Below, piece by piece: positions 8,533-16,579 of a DNA stretch of 64,000 bases. Source of the DNA: Salinicoccus kekensis (GTDB lineage: Bacteria; Bacillota; Bacilli; Staphylococcales; Salinicoccaceae); the NCBI RefSeq assembly GCF_900220995.1, contig NZ_OBQF01000005.1, positions 1 to 64,000 of the forward strand. Reading direction: 5' to 3'. Made by a program: the position numbers and the translations under genes. A model generated the notes under the pieces. That model had not been told where the DNA came from. It was given only the letters and a program-made list of their open reading frames with translations, and made no database searches. The number at the start of each line of letters is the position of its first letter. Positions within the stretch are counted from its first letter, which is position 1.

Positions 8533-8566
8533 GTGTAGTCTATAAAAAAAGAAAGAGGTTATACAT

Positions 8567-9271
8567 ATGACAGGCATGGAATTTGCAAATCATCCAGTCG
8601 TCTGGATATTCGCTTCGGCGATCATCGTCGTCGTGATGTTCCAGGCATTCAAGTTTCTCTCGATGTCGAGGAAGCGGGCAAAAGAGATCGGTCTCACGGA
8701 TGAAGAGATCAACCGGTCCATAAAAACAGGTGCCATCACGGCAATCGGCCCTTCAATCGGTATCATCATCGTGGCGGTCTCCCTCATTTCACTGATCGGA
8801 AACCCGCTGACCCTGATGCGTATCGGTGTCATCGGTTCTGCACCGATTGAAAGTGTCGGTGCCCAGCTCTCTGCAGAAGCTGCGGGCGTACAGCTCGGCG
8901 GCATTGATTTCACTCCGGAGATCTTCTCGCTCGTCGTCTGGGTGCTTTGTATCGGCGGCGCGGGCTGGATGATCTTCACAGTGATCGCGACACCATCGCT
9001 GAATAAGATCCAGGAAAAATTGAGCCGTAAACCGAAAGGCAAACACATCCTCGGCATCGTGGCCAGCGGGGCCATGATCGCCATATTCGGCTCACTGCTG
9101 TCGAATGAATTTTTAAACGGCGCCACCTACATATTTGCCGGTGTAGTCGCCATGATCGTCTCGTTCGTCATCAATACAACCGCAAATAAAAGGAATATCG
9201 GCTGGCTGAAAGAATGGTCACTCGGCTTTTCAATACTCGCCAGTCTGATCGCCGTATATTTTATAGTATAG
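8567..9271 (+). CDS. DUF5058 family membrane protein (copy 1)
   Basis: 234 residues with about six to seven predicted membrane segments: one near the N terminus (VVWIFASAIIVVVMFQAF), a short cytosolic stretch, IGPSIGIIIVAVSLISLIG, then further helices to the C terminus. It matches the DUF5058 family. The conserved block AIGPSIGI...LIGNPLTLMRIGVIGSAPIE is shared almost motif for motif with the second copy at 28.7-29.4 kb. The downstream gene starts 13 bp after the stop with RBS AGGAGG. The invariant pairing with that partner suggests a two-subunit carrier. The substrate is unknown; the second pair sits beside an N-carbamoyl/amidohydrolase, which hints at a nitrogenous substrate. Confidence 0.75.
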   Translation: MTGMEFANHPVVWIFASAIIVVVMFQAFKFLSMSRKRAKEIGLTDEEINRSIKTGAITAIGPSIGIIIVAVSLISLIGNPLTLMRIGVIGSAPIESVGAQLSAEAAGVQLGGIDFTPEIFSLVVWVLCIGGAGWMIFTVIATPSLNKIQEKLSRKPKGKHILGIVASGAMIAIFGSLLSNEFLNGATYIFAGVVAMIVSFVINTTANKRNIGWLKEWSLGFSILASLIAVYFIV

Positions 9272-9284
9272 GAGGTATTCAACA

Positions 9285-9929
9285 ATGGATAGTTATGCTA
9301 AATCAACGCACTTTTGGGGACGCCTGACACTCAGTTTAGGAATATTGATTTCATTTGCGCTGCCCCTGTATATTTCATTCGTCATGGGATACCATCCCGG
9401 TTTCCCACTTATATTGAACGCATTTTTCGCCTATGCCGCAGTCGTCGGTGTCGTCTGGTTCCTTGAACCGATCATGTACTACCCGGTGCTCGGATCCGCA
9501 GGTACATACATCGCCTTCTTTACGGGGAACATTTCAAATATGTGCCTCCCTGCGGTCGCAGCATGCCAGGACGCAGTCGGTGTCGAGCCGAGTTCTGAGA
9601 AAGGCGAAGTCGTCGCCACACTCGGCATCAGTGCCGCTTCAATAGTGAACAAGCTGATACTTGTGCCCGTGATACTTGCCGGGCTCTGGATCCTGACCGT
9701 CATACCGGAAGATATCCAGCAGATCTTCCCGTATGTGCTTCCGGCCATCTTCGGGGCGGTATTCGTGCAATTCGCCGGCAGGCTGCCGTGGTACGGGGTC
9801 CTTGCCCTCGGCATCGGCTTCCTCGTCAATGCCTCCCCGGTGCCTTTATTCGCGAAAAACTTACTCTGTGTGCTGCTCGTCGTAGGCATCATGCTCCTGA
9901 TCGACAGACGCAAAGAGACAGCTGCCTGA
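9285..9929 (+). CDS. Membrane partner of DUF5058 (copy 1)
   Basis: 214 residues with about six predicted membrane helices. The N-terminal motif KSTHFWGRLTLSLGILISFALPLYISF is repeated closely in the copy 2 partner (KSHFWGRLTLLL). Other shared blocks are FLEPIMYYPVLGSAGTYIAF, the segment with conserved cysteine or leucine before LP, and VGVEPSSEKGEVVATLGIS (copy 2: VGAEPGSEKAEISGVLGIS). The conserved Glu-Pro-x-Ser-Glu-Lys loop between helices is a candidate functional site. I do not recognise a named family. Co-transcribed with the DUF5058 gene. Confidence 0.7.
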   Translation: MDSYAKSTHFWGRLTLSLGILISFALPLYISFVMGYHPGFPLILNAFFAYAAVVGVVWFLEPIMYYPVLGSAGTYIAFFTGNISNMCLPAVAACQDAVGVEPSSEKGEVVATLGISAASIVNKLILVPVILAGLWILTVIPEDIQQIFPYVLPAIFGAVFVQFAGRLPWYGVLALGIGFLVNASPVPLFAKNLLCVLLVVGIMLLIDRRKETAA

Positions 9930-9952
9930 TTTTTATATAATCTTGAAATAAT

Positions 9953-9981
9953 AAAAAGGGGGACTCCATATGGAGTCCCCC
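9953..9981 (-). terminator. Terminator of helD transcription
   Basis: A perfect 24-bp palindrome, GGGGGACTCCAT and its complement at 9958-9981, is followed on the minus strand by TTTTTATTATT. Polarity favours the helD transcript, which would therefore carry repeat array B in its 3' untranslated region. It may also stop the DUF5058 operon. Confidence 0.7.
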
Positions 9982-10015
9982 TTAAGCATGCCGGAAGATT
10001 GAAGTGCGGTGTAAT

Positions 10016-10321
10016 GTGCAGATAGAGTCTGAAATCAGGCTATCTAAACACTCAGAGGTCGTTACTGTTCAGATAGACGCAGAAATCAGGCTAACTAAAC
10101 ACTTGAAGGCCGTTACTGTTTAGATAGACGCAGAAATCAGGCTAACTAAACACCTGGAGGTCCTTACTGTTCAGATAGACCCGGAAATCAGGCTAACTGC
10201 ACACCTGGAGGTCCTTACTGTTTAGATAGACCCGGAAATCAGGCTATCTAAACACTTGGAGACCGTTACTGTTCAGATAGACACAGAAATCGGGCTAACT
10301 GCACACCCGCAGGCCCACACT
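10016..10321. repeat. Tandem hairpin repeat array B (six 51-bp units)
   Basis: Six units of exactly 51 bp start at 10016, 10067, 10118, 10169, 10220 and 10271. Each holds an inverted repeat of the type GTTTAGATAG...CTATCTAAAC around about 14 nt. It is perfect over 10 bp in unit 5 and carries one or two mismatches in the others. The linker resembles ACTTGGAGGTCCTTACT. The last unit ends on the first base of the helD stop codon. Apart from this array, the 391 bp between the DUF5058 operon and helD holds only the terminator. The units contain stops in every frame I checked, so they are not coding. Confidence 0.9.
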
Positions 10322-12375
10322 CAGTCCAGCAGATACAGATTCCTCGTCGCACGGGATGCGAGGACGTATTTGACGAGGGGAAGGTCGTCATAAAATGACG
10401 ATTCCGTGATGATGACGGTATTGTACTCGAAGCCTTTCGATAAATAATAAGGCAGGACGAGATAATCCTGGTTATAGATCGTGTCGACTTCCTGCAGGTT
10501 CTTAAGCCCCGGGATGTCATTTTTCAATTCATCAAAAATCCGGTCCGCCGCTTCCCGTGATGGGGTGATGATCGCCATCTGCTCCGGCATATCCTCTCTC
10601 ACCATCGATCGGATATGTGCCGCTTCATCTTCGACATCAATAAACTGCACGTCCTGTCCGTCGACGGACACCGAATCGATGCCGCCGGGCACAATCGTAT
10701 TCAAATAATCGTTGATCTGGTTCGTCGACCGGTAGGACTTCTGAAGCTGCATCACGTGATGGTCGTCCGCAATCAGCTCTGCGCTCCCGACCGGATGGAT
10801 CTGCTGGTTCTTATCGCCGAGACTCGTGAATGTCGCGTTCCGATAATAATCCTTCATCACTGCATACTGGATGTTGGAATAATCCTGGACTTCATCAAGG
10901 ATGACGTGGCGTATCTTTTTATTGCCCGCCCCGATGATATGGATGTAGAGATACAGCATTGGTGCAAGATCCTCATACTTGAAGTCGTTGCGCTTGATAT
11001 GCTCTATCGTTTCACGCCGCACGGCCTTGTCCGCAATCGACCGGACATACACTTTTTCGAGCTGGACGAACCTGAACCGGCGTATTTGCGCATGAAGGGC
11101 TGCCAGCTCTTTTGTGGCCTCGTCATTGGCCATCTTCTTCAGCTCTTCCCTTTCGCCGATATACTCGGGCGATTCGTCGAGCGCCTTGAACTTCTCCGCA
11201 GTCAGCTGCTTCAGTTCCCTCCGGTATATATCCAGCAGGTCTTCATAGATTTTATGCAGGCGGCGCGGGACTGGATGGGCACCCAGATCTTCGTAGAACA
11301 CCCTCTCAATCAGCTCTTTCGGGACAAGCACTTTCCCGCCGTATTTCAGATCCCGGAAATGCATCCCGTATTCACCGAGCTCCCTGATATACTGCTTCAG
11401 GTGGCTGAAGTATTCGACGGATGTCTTGTACTTGTATGCCGATGCATCCTCATGGCCCAGCCGCTGGATGTTTTCTGCAAGCGACTCGAACCTGCGTCCG
11501 TTGAAATAAATGAATTCATTCCGCATGCGGTAAAACGTCATGTTTTTAACGTTATCCTCGCCGAGTTCCGGCAGCACGTCGGACACGTAATCGTTGAACA
11601 CTTCATTCGGCGACATCAGCATGATGTTCTCCGCCTTCAGACGGTCCCTGTACGTGAACATCAGATACGCGATGCGCTGCATCGCAAGCGATGTCTTACC
11701 GCTCCCCGGCGGCCCGTAGACGAGCGTATCCTGGTTGAGCGGCTGGCGGATGATGATGTTCTGTTCACTCTGGATCGTCGCTACGATATTTTTAAGCTTC
11801 GACCTGGAAGAATCCGTGATCAGCTGCTGGAGCATCTCATCACCGATATACAGGTCGCTGTCGAACATGTTCAAAAGCTTTCCGTCCTCGATCTGGAACT
11901 GGCGCCTGAGCGTGACATCGGTTTTTATTTTTGTACCGTCGGGAATCTTGTAGGTCAATTCACCGACGCGGTTCTCATAGAATAAACTCGCGATCGGCGT
12001 ACGCCAGTCGTAGATCAGGATGTTGTGCTCATTATCCTGGATGGTCGCACCGCCGATATATACCGGCTCACCGTCCACGACCAGTTTGCCGAAGTACGGC
12101 TTATGCATCAGACGCTCAGTCGTCTCCCGCATATCTTCTATATAATTGAACTTCATTTCAGTCATGCGCATTTCCGGCACCATCGAAATGAAGTCCATGA
12201 CGTTGCCGTCTTCAAAATCGAATGTATTGGACACATCGTCATTCAGTGCTTTCCGCGTTTCGAGAATATCACCGGAAGTCATGTCCAGCTGTTTCGAAAG
12301 GCTCGCATTATATGCTTTCAGGAAATTCACCGTGAAGTCAAGATGCCCCGCTTCATGTTCAAATTCATTCCCCAT
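10321..12375 (-). CDS. helD: HelD-type RNA polymerase recycling ATPase (UvrD-like)
   Basis: 684 residues. A UvrD/Rep-related ATPase of the HelD family, which rescues stalled RNA polymerase and promotes its recycling. The N-terminal region (1-90) is helical, as expected for the arm that enters the polymerase. Walker A is YGPPGSGKTS (residues 220-229), Walker B is VILDEVQDYS (491-500), and the later helicase motifs include GDKNQQIHP and SYRSTNQI. The region between about 300 and 450 is the helical insertion characteristic of HelD. RBS AGAGGAG lies 8 nt before the ATG. A single gene whose stop codon abuts repeat array B. The C terminus (ASRATRNLYLLD) is the motif VI region, so the protein is complete. 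Confidence 0.9.
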   Translation of the reverse strand: MGNEFEHEAGHLDFTVNFLKAYNASLSKQLDMTSGDILETRKALNDDVSNTFDFEDGNVMDFISMVPEMRMTEMKFNYIEDMRETTERLMHKPYFGKLVVDGEPVYIGGATIQDNEHNILIYDWRTPIASLFYENRVGELTYKIPDGTKIKTDVTLRRQFQIEDGKLLNMFDSDLYIGDEMLQQLITDSSRSKLKNIVATIQSEQNIIIRQPLNQDTLVYGPPGSGKTSLAMQRIAYLMFTYRDRLKAENIMLMSPNEVFNDYVSDVLPELGEDNVKNMTFYRMRNEFIYFNGRRFESLAENIQRLGHEDASAYKYKTSVEYFSHLKQYIRELGEYGMHFRDLKYGGKVLVPKELIERVFYEDLGAHPVPRRLHKIYEDLLDIYRRELKQLTAEKFKALDESPEYIGEREELKKMANDEATKELAALHAQIRRFRFVQLEKVYVRSIADKAVRRETIEHIKRNDFKYEDLAPMLYLYIHIIGAGNKKIRHVILDEVQDYSNIQYAVMKDYYRNATFTSLGDKNQQIHPVGSAELIADDHHVMQLQKSYRSTNQINDYLNTIVPGGIDSVSVDGQDVQFIDVEDEAAHIRSMVREDMPEQMAIITPSREAADRIFDELKNDIPGLKNLQEVDTIYNQDYLVLPYYLSKGFEYNTVIITESSFYDDLPLVKYVLASRATRNLYLLD

Positions 12376-12484
12376 CAGACCACTCCTCTTTTTAAATGCA
12401 TTGCTTATAATACAACGATTACGGGAGAAAAAGTAGTCTTATGTTTGCATGACCCGTATGGTATACTGGAATTGTTAAATGCAG

Positions 12485-12520
12485 GGAGCGGCTCCGGAAG
12501 GGGTCCGCTCCTTTTGTTTT
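12485..12520 (+). terminator. Orphan terminator upstream of mtlA
   Basis: GGAGCGG (12485-12491) pairs with CCGCTCC (12505-12511) and is followed by TTTTGTTTTT. No gene precedes it on this strand. A TATACT box lies 25-30 bp upstream, so it might end a short leader or small RNA, or shield mtlA from read-through. Confidence 0.65.
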
Positions 12521-12541
12521 TGTCACAGACTTTGTGACAAA
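12519..12541 (+). promoter_or_regulatory. MtlR-type operator
   Basis: A perfect 9-bp inverted repeat TTTGTCACA / TGTGACAAA with a 5-nt spacer. It closely matches the known MtlR recognition pattern TTGnCACAn4TGTGnCAA (spacer one base longer) and lies just upstream of the mtl promoter -35, as expected for an activator site. Confidence 0.8.
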
Positions 12542-12558
12542 GCCGGTGCGGGATTTGA

Positions 12559-12587
12559 TTGTTTACGCGGACGATTCACCTTAAAAT
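12559..12587 (+). promoter_or_regulatory. mtl operon promoter
   Basis: TTGTTT (12559-12564), 17-bp spacer, TAAAAT (12582-12587), ending 39 bp before the mtlA start. The weak -35 fits an MtlR-activated promoter. Confidence 0.65.
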
Positions 12588-12626
12588 TGAATTAACATTA
12601 ATCATCAATCTGAAAGGGTGACGCAT

Positions 12627-14099
12627 ATGGCAGAAGAAACAGCCCGCAAAAGCGGCATTCAACGTAAAGCGCAGGCATTCGGATCATTCCTGAGCAGCAT
12701 GATCATGCCGAATATCGCAGCATTCATCGCCTGGGGTCTGATCACGGCATTATTCATCGAAGCCGGATTTTTCCCGAACGAGAACATCGCCGGCATGGTC
12801 GATCCGATGATCATCTACCTTTTACCGCTCCTCATCGCATTCACTGGCGGACGTCTCGTCCATGATATGCGCGGGGGCGTCGTCGGTGCGACGGCGACGA
12901 TGGGCATCATCGCAGCAGCAGATTCGCCGATGCTCCTCGGGGCCATGATCATGGGTCCGCTCGGCGGTTATCTAATGAAGAAAGTCGATGAGTTCCTGAT
13001 TCCGAGGACAAAGCAGGGGCTTGAGATGCTGGTGAACAACTTCTCGGCCGGCATACTCGCATTCCTGCTTGCCCTGCTCGGCATGTACGGCCTCGGTCCG
13101 CTTGTACTCGGACTGACGGAACTGCTTGGACAGGGCGTCGATCTGATCATCGGCTGGGGTGTACTGCCGCTGGTCAGCATATTCATAGAACCGGCGAAAG
13201 TCCTGTTCCTGAACAACGCGATCAACCACGGTGTGCTGACACCGCTCGCAACAATCGAAGCTTCAGAGATGGGCCGATCCATCCTGTTCACGCTTGAATC
13301 CAACCCGGGACCGGGCTTCGGTGTACTGCTCGCCTACATGTTCTTCGGCAAAGGCACGGCACGCGCAACAGCACCGGGAGCGGCATTCATCCAGTTCATC
13401 GGCGGTATCCATGAGATTTACTTCCCGTACATCCTGATGAAGCCGATGCTCCTGATTGCAGTGATCCTCGGCGGCGCATCCGGCATACTGACCTACAGCC
13501 TGCTCGGATTCGGCCTGGCAGCGCCGCCGGCACCCGGCAGCATCATCGCCTACGTGCTGACGACACCGGGCGGGGAATACATCCAGATGATTGCAGGTGT
13601 GGCCATCGCGACAGCCGTCTCATTCACGGTTTCCGCATTCATACTGAGGTATACGAAGCAGCCCGAAGGTGACCTGACGCAGGCCACTGCACAGATGGAA
13701 GCTCAGAAAGGCAAAAAATCCTCCGTTGCAGGCACGCTCGCCGCCGACGGGGACTCAGAAGCGATGAAGGCACTGAAAGAAGAGAGCACCGATGTAGATT
13801 CCAGCATCAATTATGCGAACGTCGACAAAATCGTCTTTGCATGCGACGCCGGAATGGGCTCGAGTGCGATGGGTGCAGGCATGCTGAAGAACAAGTTCAA
13901 GAAAGCAGGCCTCGACATCGATGTCACGAACTCTGCCATCAACCAGCTGAAAGGTGATGAAGACATCATCATCACGCAGAAGACGCTGACCGAACGAGCC
14001 GAGAATAAAGTGCCCGATGCCCATCATATTTCGGTCGACAACTTTCTGAACAGCCCGAAATACGACGAATTGCTTGAAGAATTGAAAAAACATCAATAA
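12627..14099 (+). CDS. mtlA: PTS mannitol transporter subunit IICB
   Basis: 490 residues from ATG 12627 (GGGTG 6 nt upstream; a GTG at 12618 falls inside the ribosome binding site). The membrane IIC domain spans about residues 15-345 and includes the substrate-site block GGIHEIYFP near residue 260. A charged linker leads to the IIB domain, whose phosphorylated cysteine lies in VFACDAGMGSS (Cys406). Mannitol is taken up and phosphorylated to mannitol 1-phosphate. The IIA function is supplied separately by mtlF, as in staphylococci and Geobacillus. First gene of the mtlA-mtlR-mtlF-mtlD operon. Confidence 0.95.
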   Translation: MAEETARKSGIQRKAQAFGSFLSSMIMPNIAAFIAWGLITALFIEAGFFPNENIAGMVDPMIIYLLPLLIAFTGGRLVHDMRGGVVGATATMGIIAAADSPMLLGAMIMGPLGGYLMKKVDEFLIPRTKQGLEMLVNNFSAGILAFLLALLGMYGLGPLVLGLTELLGQGVDLIIGWGVLPLVSIFIEPAKVLFLNNAINHGVLTPLATIEASEMGRSILFTLESNPGPGFGVLLAYMFFGKGTARATAPGAAFIQFIGGIHEIYFPYILMKPMLLIAVILGGASGILTYSLLGFGLAAPPAPGSIIAYVLTTPGGEYIQMIAGVAIATAVSFTVSAFILRYTKQPEGDLTQATAQMEAQKGKKSSVAGTLAADGDSEAMKALKEESTDVDSSINYANVDKIVFACDAGMGSSAMGAGMLKNKFKKAGLDIDVTNSAINQLKGDEDIIITQKTLTERAENKVPDAHHISVDNFLNSPKYDELLEELKKHQ

Positions 14100-14145
14100 A
14101 CTGGATTTAAATCAACAGAATAAATGAATCCGGGAGGGCGTCATT

Positions 14146-16146
14146 ATGATCAGTTCAAGGGAAAAGAAAATCATCACTGAACTCATATATCATAATGGCT
14201 CCTTTTTATTGATCAATGAAATTGCATCGAAGCTCGGCGTCTCCTCACGCACCGTCCACCGTGAACTCATCAATGTGAGGGAAACGCTCGATGCATTGAA
14301 TATCGCGCTCGAAAGCGAATACAGACGCGGCATCCGCATCGACATCACGCCCCTGGAGCGGGATGGGCTCACGCGCTACATCACTGAGAACTCCGCAAAG
14401 GATTTGAGCGCGGAGGAGAAGCAGGTGGCACTGATCTACAACCTGATGATCCGGCCGGACGGCACGAAGAAGAGTGCCCTCGCTTTTGAGCTCGGCGCAA
14501 GTGAACACGCACTGGATGAGCTGATCAACGACTTGAACCAAGACCTCTCCCTGTACGGCCTTTCGATCACAAAGGACCGGCAGAAAGGCGTCCGTCTGAA
14601 TGGCGACACTTTGAACAAGCAGAACTTCCTCACCAACATGATGGTCGATGAACTGAATTCCAACAGCATCTACTCGGTCATCGAGAACAACTTCGTGTTC
14701 AGTTCCCTCATCAACGATAAACTGCTCGGCGTCCTTGAAGTCGACCATATCTTCAAAGTCGAGCGGCTCTTGATGGATGAACTGGTGATCCTGCCCTATC
14801 AGCTCACCGAAAACGCCTATCTGAACTTGACGCTCCATATCGTCCTCGCGATCGAGCGGACAGTCAACACCCAGGCCGTGGAAATAAACCCCACAATCAA
14901 GGAAGAGCTCGCGGATACCGAGGAATACGAAGTCTCAAAAGCGCTGACGCTGAAGACCGAAGAAGCGTTCGGCATCACATTCCCGGATGAAGAAGTTTAT
15001 TTCATCACGATGCATCTCCGGGGCAGCAAAAGGAAGTCCCAGGCGGAGGCGGGCTCCGGCGAGATCGAAGTGCAGTCCGCGCAGTTCATCCGTCAGGTCA
15101 GTGAAAAGATGAACTACCCTTTTCATGCATATCCGGAGCTGCAGGAAGGTCTTATCCTCCATATCGAGCCCATGCTGCACCGCCTCGAGTCCAACATCAT
15201 CACTGCAAACCCGCTGCTTGAAGTGATCAAGGACCAGTACCCTGCCCTGTTCCGGGCGAGCGGTGAGGCATTCAGGACGGTCTTCGGCATTGAAAAGGTG
15301 GATGAATCGGAAATCGGGTTTTTAACCATCCATTTCGGGGGTATCCTGAAAGCGAACCCTCCCGTTCAAATCACGACGGTATGTTCATCCGGAATCGGCA
15401 CGAGCCGCATCCTTTCCAATCAGCTGCGGACGCATTTCCAGAACATCAGCATCAAACGTGAGCTGTCGATTTCCGAACTGGCGGACACGCGGCTTGGCGA
15501 GGATGAGCTCGTGCTCAGCACCGTGCCGCTCGATATCGACAATTATATACTGGTGACCCCGCTGCTCGACGACTACAGCGTGAAGAAGATTGCTGAAGCC
15601 ATCCAAGAGAGCGGCACCGCGGGGAATTACACAGCCCAAAAATCACGGCAACAGGAAAATGAAGATATCGACATCGACAAGATCCTGCAGGCGACGGAGC
15701 TGTTCCATTTCAAAAAGCATATTGAGCTGGATGAAAAGATGGAGGCACCCGCTGCAGCGGGAGCGGTTCTGGCAGAGCATTCAAGTATTCAGGACATTGA
15801 ACAGATTATGGACATTTTAAATGAGCGGTACAGGATGACCGGTTTCGTCATCGGGGAATCGGGCTTTTCATTCCCGCATGTCAAATCCGCATCCATCACT
15901 AAACATGAAATGCTGATCGTAAAAAATCGTGAAGGGTTCATTGATAAGAACTACCGCGGGGAACAAGTCACGGTCGACCATCAGATCATCCTGCTCGTGC
16001 CGGAGTCCACAAAGATCAACGATCTGATCAGCGACATCAGCGTGCTGTTCGGTGAATATCATGAAGATATCTCTTCACTCATCGACAGCGGAAAAATCGA
16101 AGAGACGATTAAGGACCATATCAAATACAGTTACGGAAAGGACTAA
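14146..16146 (+). CDS. mtlR: Mannitol operon transcriptional activator MtlR
   Basis: 666 residues of the PRD-containing BglG/MtlR family. Domains in order: helix-turn-helix (about 8-60, LLINEIASKLGVSSRTVHREL), a second HTH region to about 180, PRD1 and PRD2 (about 180-400), a gat-type EIIB-like domain with VCSSGIGTS (about 410-500) and a C-terminal EIIA-like domain (about 525-666) with SFPH. Phosphorylation by PTS proteins at these sites couples activity to mannitol supply. It is the second gene of the operon, with RBS GGGAGG before the ATG. It is predicted to bind the inverted repeat upstream of mtlA. Confidence 0.93.
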   Translation: MISSREKKIITELIYHNGSFLLINEIASKLGVSSRTVHRELINVRETLDALNIALESEYRRGIRIDITPLERDGLTRYITENSAKDLSAEEKQVALIYNLMIRPDGTKKSALAFELGASEHALDELINDLNQDLSLYGLSITKDRQKGVRLNGDTLNKQNFLTNMMVDELNSNSIYSVIENNFVFSSLINDKLLGVLEVDHIFKVERLLMDELVILPYQLTENAYLNLTLHIVLAIERTVNTQAVEINPTIKEELADTEEYEVSKALTLKTEEAFGITFPDEEVYFITMHLRGSKRKSQAEAGSGEIEVQSAQFIRQVSEKMNYPFHAYPELQEGLILHIEPMLHRLESNIITANPLLEVIKDQYPALFRASGEAFRTVFGIEKVDESEIGFLTIHFGGILKANPPVQITTVCSSGIGTSRILSNQLRTHFQNISIKRELSISELADTRLGEDELVLSTVPLDIDNYILVTPLLDDYSVKKIAEAIQESGTAGNYTAQKSRQQENEDIDIDKILQATELFHFKKHIELDEKMEAPAAAGAVLAEHSSIQDIEQIMDILNERYRMTGFVIGESGFSFPHVKSASITKHEMLIVKNREGFIDKNYRGEQVTVDHQIILLVPESTKINDLISDISVLFGEYHEDISSLIDSGKIEETIKDHIKYSYGKD

Positions 16147-16152
16147 TGTTTT

Positions 16153-16578
16153 ATGATCAAAAAAGAGAACATTAAATTAAATCAGAGTGCAGCTACAAAA
16201 GAGGAGGCAGTGAAGGCAGCGGGACAGATTTTAGTGGATGCAGGGGCTGTGGAACCTGCGTACATCGATTCCATGCTTGAACGTGAATCCGTCGTATCGA
16301 CGTTCATGGGCAACGGCCTGGCGATCCCCCACGGTACGGAGGGCGGCAAGTCATCAGTCAAAGAAAGTGGATTGTCACTGATCCAGATTCCGGAAGGCGT
16401 CGATTTCGACGGTAACGAGGCGAAAGTCGTGCTGGGGATCGCAGGTAAGGGGAATGAACACCTCGAACTGCTCCAGAGGATTGCGATCATCTTCTCCGAA
16501 GAGGAAAATGCAGAGAAAGTGATCAATGCATCTTCAGCCGAAGAAATCATCGAGATTTTCGAGAGCGAGGAAGATTAG
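16153..16578 (+). CDS. mtlF: PTS mannitol transporter subunit IIA
   Basis: 141 residues, a single EIIA(mannitol/fructose) domain. The phosphorylated histidine is His60 in GLAIPHGT. It accepts phosphate from HPr and passes it to the IIB cysteine of MtlA. It starts 6 bp after the mtlR stop codon and ends one base before the mtlD start, so it is tightly embedded in the operon. A complete, normal-length member. Confidence 0.95.
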   Translation: MIKKENIKLNQSAATKEEAVKAAGQILVDAGAVEPAYIDSMLERESVVSTFMGNGLAIPHGTEGGKSSVKESGLSLIQIPEGVDFDGNEAKVVLGIAGKGNEHLELLQRIAIIFSEEENAEKVINASSAEEIIEIFESEED

Positions 16579-16579
16579 G

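Noticed and set aside
10016..10321. CRISPR array
   Set aside because: The whole 51-bp unit repeats including the linker, there are no unique spacers, and no cas gene is present.
10615..11985. Long plus-strand open frame opposite helD (456 codons)
   Set aside because: It lies antisense to a well-supported gene, has no ribosome binding site and its composition is that of a complementary shadow.
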